Made by a program: the position numbers and the translations under genes | Shown: piece by piece, positions 15,458-22,851 of the stretch | Layout of the letters: each line of letters begins with the position of its first letter | How positions within the stretch are numbered: the stretch's first letter is position 1 | From: Pseudomonas sp. | Lineage (GTDB): Bacteria; Pseudomonadota; Gammaproteobacteria; Pseudomonadales; Pseudomonadaceae | Reading direction: 5' to 3' | DNA length: 64,000 nucleotides | NCBI GenBank assembly: GCA_007713455.1 | Contig: VMRT01000002.1 | Coordinates: forward strand, 1-64,000 | The notes under the pieces: model-generated | Databases searched by the model: none | The model's input: only the letters and a program-made list of their open reading frames with translations | What the model was told of the DNA's origin: nothing

Positions 15458-16996
15458 TCAGAACTGGAAGTAGAGGAACTCCGTCGGTGCCATGGAGAAG
15501 GCGATCGCCAGGGCGAAGAAACCGAGCACGCCTACTGCCATGCCGTGGATCGCCGTCGGCCGCCAGGCGCTGACCGGCAGCAGCCGTTCGGTCCAGTGCG
15601 GCTGGGGCTGGAAGTTGAGCGCGGTACGGAAGTGGCCCATCCACTGCTGCACGTTGGGCATGCCCCACACGAACACAAGCAGCGCCGCGATGTAGACGAA
15701 GTCGGAGCGATCCATCGCCGTGCTGGTCGGGCTCAGGCCGAGCATGCCGGCAAGGATCGCCGTGGCGGTTGGCACGTCGCTGGCGCGGAAAAACACCATC
15801 GCCACCACCACGCACTGGAAGGTCAGCAGTACGGCCAGTACCTTGTGCCACCAGACCTCGCTGTCCAGCTTCCAACCCTGCCGGACCTTCCAGGCACGCC
15901 AGCCGTGGGCGACCACGAGATAGAAGCCGTGCAGCAGGCCGAAGGCGACGAAGTGCCAGCCGGCGCCGTGCCAGATGCCGGAGATGAACATGGTGAAGAC
16001 GGTGGGGTAGGCGACCAGCGCAAAGAAAGTGCCGGCGGTCATCTTGCCCCGCCGCGGCTGCGGCTTGCCGGCCGCCATGCGCGCGCGGGTCACGCGCAGC
16101 ACGATGGGGTTGTAGATGTAGGCGGTGAGAAAACGCGTCAGAGTCATGTGCCAGCGCGACCAGTAGTCGATGACGTTGCGCGCCTTGAACGGGCTGTTGA
16201 AGTTGGCCGGCAGGCTGATGCCGAACAGCAGCGCCAGGCCGATGGCCATGTCGCTGTAGCCGGAGAAGTCGAAATAGATCTGCAGCGTGTAGGTCAGCGC
16301 GCCGGTCCATGCGTCGTAGAACGCCGGAATGGTGCCGTCGGCGGCCAGGCTGAAGACCGGCGTGGCTTTCAGCGCGAGGGTGTCGGCGATAACCACCTTC
16401 TTGAACAGGCCGAGCAGAAACACCGTGGCACCCAGCGACAGGTTGTCGATGCGCGCGCGAAAGCTGTCGCGGTCACGAAACTGCGCGAGCATCTCACCGT
16501 GGTGGGTGATCGGCCCGGCGATCAGTTGAGGAAAGAAACTGATGAACAGGCAGTAGTTGGCGAAGTCGTGTTCTTCCACCACGCCATCGTGGGCGTCGAC
16601 CAGGTAGGCGATCTGTTGGAAGGTGAAGAAGGAGATCGCCAGCGGCAGGATGATGTCTTCCACCCGCCAACCGAGATCCAGCGCTGTGTCCAGCGTGCCG
16701 AGCAGAAAGCCGGTGTACTTGTAGTAGACCAGCAGCAGCACGTTGGCCGCGACCGCCAGCCCGAGCACCAGGCGTGAGGGGTGCCGGCGCAGGTAGCCAC
16801 CGAGCAGATAGTTGACCAGCATGCTGCCGACCAGCAGTGGCACATAGACCGGGTTCCACCAGCCGTAGAACACCAACGAGACGACGGTCAGCCAGATCAC
16901 CGCAAGCCGTTGTCGGCCTGAGCCGGTCAGCACGAAAAATCCAATCAACACCAGCGGTAGAAAGCCGGCGATGAATTCCATCGAATTGAAAAGCAT
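15458..16996 (-). CDS. MBOAT-family membrane acyltransferase (AlgI/DltB-like)
   Basis: A 512-residue integral membrane protein with about 11-12 hydrophobic segments. The MBOAT signature is clear: YWSRWHMTLTRFLTAYIYNPI near residue 275, and the catalytic histidine in ISGIWHGAGWHFVAFGLLHG near 335. Family members move an acyl group from a cytosolic donor to an exported acceptor. It is the first gene of the unit and has AGGGA ahead of ATG 16996. AlgI for alginate acetylation and DltB for D-alanylation are the nearest functional models; the dedicated ACP favours a DltB-like mode with a carrier-bound donor. Confidence 0.92.
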   Translation of the reverse strand: MLFNSMEFIAGFLPLVLIGFFVLTGSGRQRLAVIWLTVVSLVFYGWWNPVYVPLLVGSMLVNYLLGGYLRRHPSRLVLGLAVAANVLLLVYYKYTGFLLGTLDTALDLGWRVEDIILPLAISFFTFQQIAYLVDAHDGVVEEHDFANYCLFISFFPQLIAGPITHHGEMLAQFRDRDSFRARIDNLSLGATVFLLGLFKKVVIADTLALKATPVFSLAADGTIPAFYDAWTGALTYTLQIYFDFSGYSDMAIGLALLFGISLPANFNSPFKARNVIDYWSRWHMTLTRFLTAYIYNPIVLRVTRARMAAGKPQPRRGKMTAGTFFALVAYPTVFTMFISGIWHGAGWHFVAFGLLHGFYLVVAHGWRAWKVRQGWKLDSEVWWHKVLAVLLTFQCVVVAMVFFRASDVPTATAILAGMLGLSPTSTAMDRSDFVYIAALLVFVWGMPNVQQWMGHFRTALNFQPQPHWTERLLPVSAWRPTAIHGMAVGVLGFFALAIAFSMAPTEFLYFQF

Positions 16997-17395
16997 CTTT
17001 CCCTATCCCTGCTCAGCGTACGTGCATCGCTGCCCAGGCCGCCGGCAAGGCGGGGCGAGTCATCCATAAAGTCCTAGCGCCACGCGACCGACGATCCATC
17101 CTGGTCGGCGTTGCGACATCCTCGGTCCATCAGTGGGTGCTCGCTCGGGTTTCGGCCACCTTGGCCGACTTCCCCTGAGCTCCTATGGCTCGGACGTGAA
17201 GGTGTAAAAAAAAGTTTCAGCGTTTGTTGCGCCGCCGAGCGTTTTATTGCCGCAGGTCAAAAGAGCCCCGGCGGACGCGGCCTGCAGCCCATTTCCGTCG
17301 GTCGGGAAAGTTCCCGGCATTTTTCAAGGCTCTGAAGGTTGAGCGCGAACGAGCTGCTGGCGTGTTCGCCCGACTGTGGTGAGATGCCGGTCCGC
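16997..17395. other. Promoter-side region of the MBOAT unit, no gene seen
   Basis: This stretch lies between the MBOAT start and the end of a small gene. It should hold the promoter of the four-gene unit. A run of eight A bases sits near 17207, and a 13-bp palindrome TCCGCT-C-AGCGGA at 17391-17403 overlaps the end of the small gene and may be part of its terminator. A possible 74-codon plus-strand frame inside it has no ribosome site or recognisable features. Confidence 0.45.
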
Positions 17396-17629
17396 TCAGC
17401 GGACGCTGCTCAACCCTGCGCTGCTGCGCGCGCGCTGAACGCTTCTCGACGCGGCGGCAGGCGGTTCGACCTTGCGCTGCAGGTGCCGCACGGTGCGCTT
17501 TAGCCGCTGCACCTTGTCTTCCAGTTGGAAGACCTTGCGGTTGTTGTAGAACATGCCCAGCACGAACCCCACCGAAGTGAAGACCAGGCCATAGATGAGT
17601 GCGGCTTCATAGAGATAGCTGGAAAACAT
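17396..17629 (-). CDS. Small single-pass membrane protein, unknown
   Basis: A 77-residue protein with one hydrophobic segment (about residues 8-28, LIYGLVFTSVGFVLGMFY), then a basic, coiled-coil-like stretch (KVFQLEDKVQRLKRTVRHLQRKVE) and a basic tail. It may be a small inner-membrane protein with a cytoplasmic helix. I do not recognise a family. It lies between the two-component remnant and the MBOAT unit on the same strand, separated from the former by a palindrome at 17672-17692. Confidence 0.55.
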   Translation of the reverse strand: MFSSYLYEAALIYGLVFTSVGFVLGMFYNNRKVFQLEDKVQRLKRTVRHLQRKVEPPAAASRSVQRARSSAGLSSVR

Positions 17630-17671
17630 CCTGTCGTCCTCTGCGGGTAATGGCCCACGCTCGTCGAGCGA

Positions 17672-17692
17672 ATCAACCCGGAATGGGTTGAT
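17672..17692 (-). terminator. Hairpin after the response regulator gene
   Basis: ATCAACCC and GGGTTGAT enclose GGAAT: an 8-bp stem 72 bp beyond the regulator stop. There is no T-run, so it is either a weak terminator or an operator for the small gene downstream. Confidence 0.4.
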
Positions 17693-17764
17693 GCCAATCT
17701 GCCTTTATGTGACAGGACGCACATTGAAAACGTTCCCAGTGCGATGGCTGCGCTTGTCGTACGG

Positions 17765-18424
17765 TCAGCGAGCGCCGGCGGACATGGCGATGGCCGCGGC
17801 TGCGGTCCGGGTCTCCACACCGAGCTTCACGTAGACGTGCTCCAAATGCTTGTTCACCGTGCGCGGGCTGAGCCCGAGGATGTCGCCTATATCGCGGTTG
17901 GTCTTGCCGCAGGATACCCAGTGCAGCACCTCGACCTCGCGCCCGGTCAGCTGGAAGCGCTCGGTCAGGGTAGCCTGGATCTGCTTCTCATCGGCCGGAG
18001 CCTGGGCCTGGCGAGCGCTCTGCAGCGTGCGCGCGGTGCGCAGATGTGCGGCGACGCGGGCCAACACCTGTTCCGGGTGGATTGGCTTGGTCACGTAGTC
18101 GATGCCGCCGGCCTCGAAGCCGGCGAGTACATGCTCGCTTTCGGTCAGGGCTGTCATGAACAGCACCGGCACGTCTTCCAGCTCGGCCTGCGCCTTGATC
18201 CGGCGGCAGGTATCGAAGCCGTTCAGCCCGGGCATCATGGCGTCGAGCAGAACGATGTCCGGCTTCAGCCGCTGCATTCGCTCCAGCGCGCTGAGGCCGT
18301 CCAGCGCCACCAGCACCATGTAGCCGGCCTGGTCGAGTGCGCCGGAGAGCAAGGCGAGGTTGTCGGGCACGTCATCGACGATCATCACGATGCTCTGGTT
18401 CTGCGGATGATCAGTTGGATGCAT
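17765..18424 (-). CDS. LuxR-type response regulator
   Basis: A 219-residue regulator. The receiver domain (about 12-130) has the acidic pair in MIVDD, the phosphoacceptor Asp in DIVLLDAMMPGLNGF (about 61), and Thr/Lys in FMTALTE and TKPIHPEQ. The C-terminal LuxR helix-turn-helix is LTGREVEVLHWVSCGKTNRDIGDILGLSPRTVNKHLEHVYVKL (about 155-200). It binds DNA when phosphorylated. Its start overlaps the upstream kinase fragment by 14 bp, so it is the natural partner of that kinase. Since the kinase has lost its N-terminal half and its own promoter, this gene may now be read from the butanediol/acetoin operon. Confidence 0.9.
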   Translation of the reverse strand: MHPTDHPQNQSIVMIVDDVPDNLALLSGALDQAGYMVLVALDGLSALERMQRLKPDIVLLDAMMPGLNGFDTCRRIKAQAELEDVPVLFMTALTESEHVLAGFEAGGIDYVTKPIHPEQVLARVAAHLRTARTLQSARQAQAPADEKQIQATLTERFQLTGREVEVLHWVSCGKTNRDIGDILGLSPRTVNKHLEHVYVKLGVETRTAAAAIAMSAGAR

Positions 18425-19460
18425 GGGTGTCCTCCATGGGCGTCTGAATCTCGTTGTTCATGGCCTGGTCCAGGCGCTGGCCCAGTTCGTTCAGCTGGAA
18501 GCGCCTGGCTAGCTGGCGCAGTTCGTGGAGTTGCGCGGCGGCGGCCGGCAGGTCGCGCTCGAGCTGGTCGAGCAGTTCGAGTACGCCGCGCACATACCCG
18601 AGCGAGGCTTGTTGCTGCAGCGCATGCAGGGCATTGAGCGGCAGGCCTGCGGCGGTCGAAGTGGTGGCCGCCGCATCGCGTCTGAGCCAGTCCAGCCCCA
18701 GATGCTGGCGAATCTTGTCCAGCAGCACCGGGGCATGCACCGGCTTGGGCAGGTAGTCACTGCAATCGGCGGCGACGCTAGCGCCGTCGACGAAGGCATT
18801 GGCGGAAATGACGATGATCGGCGCCTTCGAACCCACCGAGCGGCGAATCAGCCTGGCGGTCTGCCAGCCGTCGAGCTGCGGCATGGAAAGGTCCATCAGG
18901 ATCAGGTCGGGGTTGTGCAGCGAAACCTGGCTGAGCGCTTCCTGGCCGTTGCTGGCCATGAGTATCTCGAAGCCCAGTGGTTCGAGCATGCCGGCCAGCA
19001 CCTTGCGGTGTTCGATGTGGTCGTCGACCACCAGCACGCGGCGGCGCGGGCCGTGGTAGCCGATGATGTCGTGTTCGACATGGACCACCGCCTGCGGCAC
19101 GCGCACTTCGGAGAGGAACAGGCGCAGCTGGAAAACGCTGCCGCGACCTTGCTCGCTCTTCATCGACAGCTCGCCGCCCATCAACGCGGTGAGCATGCGG
19201 GTGATGGTCAGGCCGAGGCCCAGGCCGCTGTCCTGGCGCAACGGATTACCGCGCTCGAACGGCTGGAACAGTCGCTCCACCTGTTCGGGGGCGATGCCGA
19301 TACCGGTGTCGGCGATCTCGAAGGTCGCGGTTTCACGCAGGTAGCTGGCGCGCAGGGTGATGCTGCCGGCGTCGGTGTAGCGCACCGCATTGCCGAGCAG
19401 GTTGATGAGAATCTGCCGTACGCGCTTCTCGTCGCCGCGCACAACGGCCGGGATGCGGCC
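18411..19460 (-). pseudogene. Hybrid sensor kinase, C-terminal part only
   Basis: The frame begins in mid-domain (GRIPAVVRGDEKRVRQILINLLGNAVRYTDAG), the N box of a histidine-kinase ATPase domain. It continues with DTGIGIAPEQ, DSGLGLGLTITRMLTALMGG and a receiver domain (VLVVDDHIEHRKVL, phosphoacceptor in PDLILMDLSMPQ, KPVHAP), then about 100 helical residues. The sensory part, the dimerisation helix with the phosphorylated His and the start codon are absent. Upstream, the sequence passes directly into a lipoyl-protein gene in another frame. An internal GTG at 19442 could start a 343-residue fragment, which would lack the His box. Confidence 0.85.
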
Positions 19461-19624
19461 CTGGCAACCGGGGCTTCGATCTCGAACTGGGCCTTTTCCG
19501 ACATGACCTCGGCGACCAGGTCACCGGCGGCCACTTCGGCGCCGTCGCTGACCAGCCAGGAGGTGATCACCGCTTCGGCGTCGCCTTCCCAGAGGTCGTC
19601 TGCAATCACGATGGGGGTACTCAT
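19461..19624 (-). pseudogene. Lipoyl-domain protein, truncated by fusion to the kinase gene
   Basis: The first 54 residues are a normal lipoyl domain start: MSTPIVIADDLW, then EVMSEKAQFEIEAPVA with the probable lipoylated Lys44. After that the sequence switches into the kinase gene out of frame, giving an unrelated tail that runs to a stop at 19208. A lipoyl domain needs about 75-80 residues, so the last strands are lost. ATG 19624 has AAGGA upstream and follows the AcoB stop by 5 bp. It would have carried the acyl intermediate for the AcoAB dehydrogenase. Any E2 core or E3 gene that once followed is gone. Confidence 0.82.
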
Positions 19625-19629
19625 AAACG

Positions 19630-20652
19630 TCATTCCTTATGCATGGCGTGGTAGGCGGCCACGATCTTGTCGGCGTTGGGCAGGGCCCATTGCTCCATGA
19701 CCGGGGTGAAGGGGATGGGGATGTCGGGGAAGGCCACCCGCTGCGGGCGCGCCTTGAGCATGCCGATGTCGTGCTCGACGACGCTGGCGATGATTTCGCC
19801 GCTGACGCCGAAGCTCTGGTAGTCCTCGTCGATCACGATCAGCCGGCCGGTTTTGCGTACCGAAGCGATGACGTGCTCGCGGTCCAGCGGCACCAGGCTG
19901 CGCAGGTCGATGACCTCGGCGCTGACGCCGTCCTTCTTCAGCTGCGCGGCAGCGCGCAGGGCGTGGTGTACGCCGGCGCCGAGGCTGACCAGGCTGACGT
20001 CGCGGCCCTCGCGCACGGTCTTGGCCTTGCCGATCTCGACGATGTAGGGCTCCTCTGGCACCGGCACCGTGGCGCCTTTCTCGGTGCCCAGCCAGCCCAT
20101 GCCCTGCAGCGCCTTGTGGAAGAGGTAGACCACCGGGTTGTCGTCACGGATGGCCGCGGTCATCAGGCCCTTGGCGTCGTAAGCATTGCTCGGCACCACC
20201 ACCTTCATGCCCGGCAGGTGGGCGAAGGTGCCGTAGAGGCACTGCGAGTGCTGGCCGGCGTCCGAGTAGCCGGCGCCGGTGGAGGCCATCAGCACCATGG
20301 GCACCGGCACTTTGCCGCCGGAGAAGTAGGTGTTTTTGGCCATCAGGTTGTAGATGGCGTCCATGCAGACGCCGAAGAAGTCGACGAACATCAGCTCGAC
20401 GATCGGTCGCATGCCGTCCGAGGCGGCGCCGACCGCGGCGCCGATGAAGGCCGTTTCGGAGATCGGCGTGTCGCGGATGCGCTCCTTGCCGAATTCCTCG
20501 TAGAGCCCGCGGGTGTTGCCAAATACGCCGCCGAGCTGGCCGATGTCCTCGCCCATCACGAACACCTTCGGGTCCAGGCGCATCTCCTGCGCTACGGCGG
20601 CCGCCATGGCGCGGGCGACGGTGAGTTTTTTCTCGCTTGTGGCAGTGGTCAT
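19630..20652 (-). CDS. acoB: 2-oxoacid/acetoin dehydrogenase E1 beta subunit
   Basis: A 340-residue E1-beta subunit (start MTTATSEKKLTVARAMAAAVAQEM; FVMGEDIGQLGGVFGNTRGLYEEFG; TPISETAFIGAAVGAASDGMRPIVELMF; LVPLDREHVIASVRKTGRLIVIDEDYQSFGVS). With the alpha subunit it forms the thiamine-diphosphate heterotetramer that cleaves acetoin (or a similar hydroxyketone or oxoacid) and passes the acyl unit to a lipoyl domain. ATG 20652 follows AGGAGAAA. The gene for the butanediol dehydrogenase lies 14 bp upstream. The acetoin assignment rests on the neighbours (butanediol dehydrogenase, AcoR); substrate specificity cannot be read from sequence alone. Confidence 0.9.
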   Translation of the reverse strand: MTTATSEKKLTVARAMAAAVAQEMRLDPKVFVMGEDIGQLGGVFGNTRGLYEEFGKERIRDTPISETAFIGAAVGAASDGMRPIVELMFVDFFGVCMDAIYNLMAKNTYFSGGKVPVPMVLMASTGAGYSDAGQHSQCLYGTFAHLPGMKVVVPSNAYDAKGLMTAAIRDDNPVVYLFHKALQGMGWLGTEKGATVPVPEEPYIVEIGKAKTVREGRDVSLVSLGAGVHHALRAAAQLKKDGVSAEVIDLRSLVPLDREHVIASVRKTGRLIVIDEDYQSFGVSGEIIASVVEHDIGMLKARPQRVAFPDIPIPFTPVMEQWALPNADKIVAAYHAMHKE

Positions 20653-20666
20653 TGGGTTTCTCCTAT

Positions 20667-21755
20667 TCAGCCGGCCAGTGCGCTGGGGCTGACGATGATC
20701 TTGACGTTGCGGTCCTTGTGGTTGGCCAGCTCCTCGAAACCCTGCTCGAGGATGCTGTCCAGCCCGATGCGCCCGGTGATCAGCGGGGTGACGTCCATGC
20801 GGCCGTCGGCGATCAGGGCGATGACGTCGGCGAATTCGCCGGCGTAGGCGAGCGAGCCGATCACCTGTTTCTCGGTGGCGACGATCTCGAAGAAGTTGAA
20901 TTCCGAGGGCTCCTCGAAGATGCCCACCATCACGCAGCGGCCGGCCTTGCGGATCACGTCGATGGCCAGCTTGGCGGTGGCCTTGTGGCCGATGCACTCG
21001 AAGGAGGTGTCGGCGCCATAGCCGCCGGTGAGTGCCTTGATCTCGGCGATGGCGTCGCACTCGCTGGGGTCGATGACCCGCGTGGCGCCGACTTCCAGCG
21101 CCTTGGCCTTGCGCGCGGCGGACATCTCCAGGGCGATGACCTGGCCGGCGCCGGCGGCCTTGGCGCACATGATGGTGCACAGGCCGATGGTGCCGGCACC
21201 GACCACCACCACCGTCTCGCCGAGCAGGCTGCCGGCCTTTTTCACCGCGTGCATGCCGACCGCCAGCGGTTCGATCAGCGCGCCGGCCTCCAGCGGAAAG
21301 CCTTCGGGCAGGCGGTAGAGCAGCTCGGCGGGTACGTTGACGAATTCGGCGAAGGCGCCGTTGTTCATCAAGCCGGTAAAGGCCAGCTGCTCGCAGAGAT
21401 TGTACTGGCCGGTCTTGCAGAAGCGGCACTGGCCGCAGTGCTGGCAGGCATCGGCGGCGACCTTGTCGCCCGGCGTGTAGCCCTCGACGCCTTCACCGGT
21501 GGCGACGATCTCGCCGCAGAACTCGTGGCCGAGGATGCACTGGCCCTTGATGCCGGTGAGCGGGTGCGGCGCATCCACCGGAATGAACACCGGGCCGGCG
21601 AGGTATTCGTGCAGGTCGGAGCCACAGATGCCGCACCAGTGCACGCGAATCTGTACCCAACCCGGTTGCGGCGCGCCGGGCAGCGGGACCTGTTCCAGGC
21701 GGATGTCCTTGCGGCCGTGCCAGACGGCGGCGATCATGGTGGCTTGGCTGTTCAT
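20667..21755 (-). CDS. 2,3-butanediol dehydrogenase, zinc-dependent
   Basis: A 362-residue medium-chain alcohol dehydrogenase. Catalytic zinc ligands lie in CGICGSDLHEY (about residue 37) and GHEFCGEIVATG (about 76), and a structural zinc cluster is in CQHCGQCRFCKTGQYNLC (about 112-129). The nucleotide site is VVVVGAGTIGLCTIMCAKAAGA near 180. The sequence is of the 2,3-butanediol dehydrogenase kind and oxidises butanediol to acetoin, feeding the AcoAB enzyme encoded on either side. It is placed between acoA and acoB in one minus-strand operon. ATG 21755 has AGAGGAA upstream. Confidence 0.9.
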   Translation of the reverse strand: MNSQATMIAAVWHGRKDIRLEQVPLPGAPQPGWVQIRVHWCGICGSDLHEYLAGPVFIPVDAPHPLTGIKGQCILGHEFCGEIVATGEGVEGYTPGDKVAADACQHCGQCRFCKTGQYNLCEQLAFTGLMNNGAFAEFVNVPAELLYRLPEGFPLEAGALIEPLAVGMHAVKKAGSLLGETVVVVGAGTIGLCTIMCAKAAGAGQVIALEMSAARKAKALEVGATRVIDPSECDAIAEIKALTGGYGADTSFECIGHKATAKLAIDVIRKAGRCVMVGIFEEPSEFNFFEIVATEKQVIGSLAYAGEFADVIALIADGRMDVTPLITGRIGLDSILEQGFEELANHKDRNVKIIVSPSALAG

Positions 21756-21836
21756 GGTGGTGTTCCTCTTGTTGTTCTGCTGGTGTCCGCGTTTCGCGAG
21801 CAGGCTCGCTTCTGCGGTCTTCGGGACTGACCTGTG

Positions 21837-22826
21837 CTACACGAAGACCTGCTCCAGCGCCTCTTCCGGCCGCGGGTACGGGCTTTCGCGGGCGAACTGC
21901 ACGGCCTCGTCGATGCGGCCGCGGGCGCGTGCGGCGATGTCTTCGGCCTGCGCTTCGCTCATCACGCCTTCGTCGATCAGGCGTTGGCGGTAACCGGGGA
22001 TCGGGTCCTTTTTCATCAGGCCGTCCTTCTCGCCCTCGGGGCGGTAGGTTTCGCCGTCGCCCATGAAGTGGCCGGCCAGGCGGTAGGTCTCGATCTCGAT
22101 CAGGGTCGGGCCGCCACCGGCGCGGGCGCGCTCGATGGCTTCACCGGCGGCGCGGAACACGCCGTCCGGGTCGTTGTTCTCGACGAACACGCCGGGCATG
22201 CCGTAGGCCGCGGCGCGTACGTGGTGCTGCTCGATGCAGGTGGCGCTGGCCTTGGCCACCGAGATGCCCCAGGCGTTGTCCTCGATGACGAACACCACCG
22301 GCAGCTTCCACAGCGCGGCGAGGTTCAGCGTTTCGTGGAAGGCGCCCTGGTTGGCCGCGCCCTCGCCGATGAAGGAGACAGCCACGCCGGGCTTGCCCTG
22401 CATCTGCCGCGACAGCGCCGCGCCGACCGCCGGGCCCATGCCCTCGGCGATGATCCCCGAGCAGGAGAAATTCACCCGGCCATCGAACAGGTGCATGTGC
22501 CCGCCGCGGCCGCCGGACAGGCCGGTGGCTTTGCCGAAGATCTCGGCCATCATCTCGTTGAGGTTGACGCCCTTGGCCACGGCGATGTGGTGCGGGCGGT
22601 GGGTGGCGGTGACGATGTCCGCAGCCTCGAGGTGGGCGCAGACGCCCACGGCGCAGGGCTCCTGGCCGTTGGAGAGGTGCATCTCGCCGGGGATCGGCCC
22701 CTTGGCCATGTTGAACACCGGGGTCTTGCCTTCCATGTAGATGCGCTCGATGGATTCCTCCATGTAGCGGCTGGTCAGCATCTGCTCGTACATCCACAGG
22801 CGCTGCGAGTTGCTGGGCTGGGTCAT
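21837..22826 (-). CDS. acoA: 2-oxoacid/acetoin dehydrogenase E1 alpha subunit
   Basis: A 329-residue E1-alpha subunit. The thiamine-diphosphate motif is GEGAANQGAFHETLNLAALWKLPVVFVIEDN (about residues 150-180), and the N-terminal part has YMEESIERIYMEGKTPVFNMAKGPIPGEMHLSNGQE. It pairs with AcoB. ATG 22826 is preceded by GGGAGT; a longer upstream reading frame has no ribosome site and no similarity. It follows the GMC oxidoreductase gene by 25 bp. Together with butanediol dehydrogenase and the AcoR-type activator it supports a butanediol/acetoin catabolic role. Confidence 0.9.
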   Translation of the reverse strand: MTQPSNSQRLWMYEQMLTSRYMEESIERIYMEGKTPVFNMAKGPIPGEMHLSNGQEPCAVGVCAHLEAADIVTATHRPHHIAVAKGVNLNEMMAEIFGKATGLSGGRGGHMHLFDGRVNFSCSGIIAEGMGPAVGAALSRQMQGKPGVAVSFIGEGAANQGAFHETLNLAALWKLPVVFVIEDNAWGISVAKASATCIEQHHVRAAAYGMPGVFVENNDPDGVFRAAGEAIERARAGGGPTLIEIETYRLAGHFMGDGETYRPEGEKDGLMKKDPIPGYRQRLIDEGVMSEAQAEDIAARARGRIDEAVQFARESPYPRPEEALEQVFV

Positions 22827-22851
22827 GGGTGGACTCCCTTGTAGTGGCGGG

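Noticed and set aside
15449..16777. A 442-codon plus-strand frame opposite the MBOAT gene
   Set aside because: Repetitive charged composition typical of an antisense frame; the MBOAT signatures are on the other strand.
17111..17335. A 74-codon plus-strand frame upstream of the MBOAT unit
   Set aside because: No ribosome site, no recognisable composition, and it spans a probable promoter region.
20637..21830. A 397-codon plus-strand frame opposite butanediol dehydrogenase
   Set aside because: Antisense shadow; the minus-strand gene has all zinc ligands and the nucleotide-binding motif.
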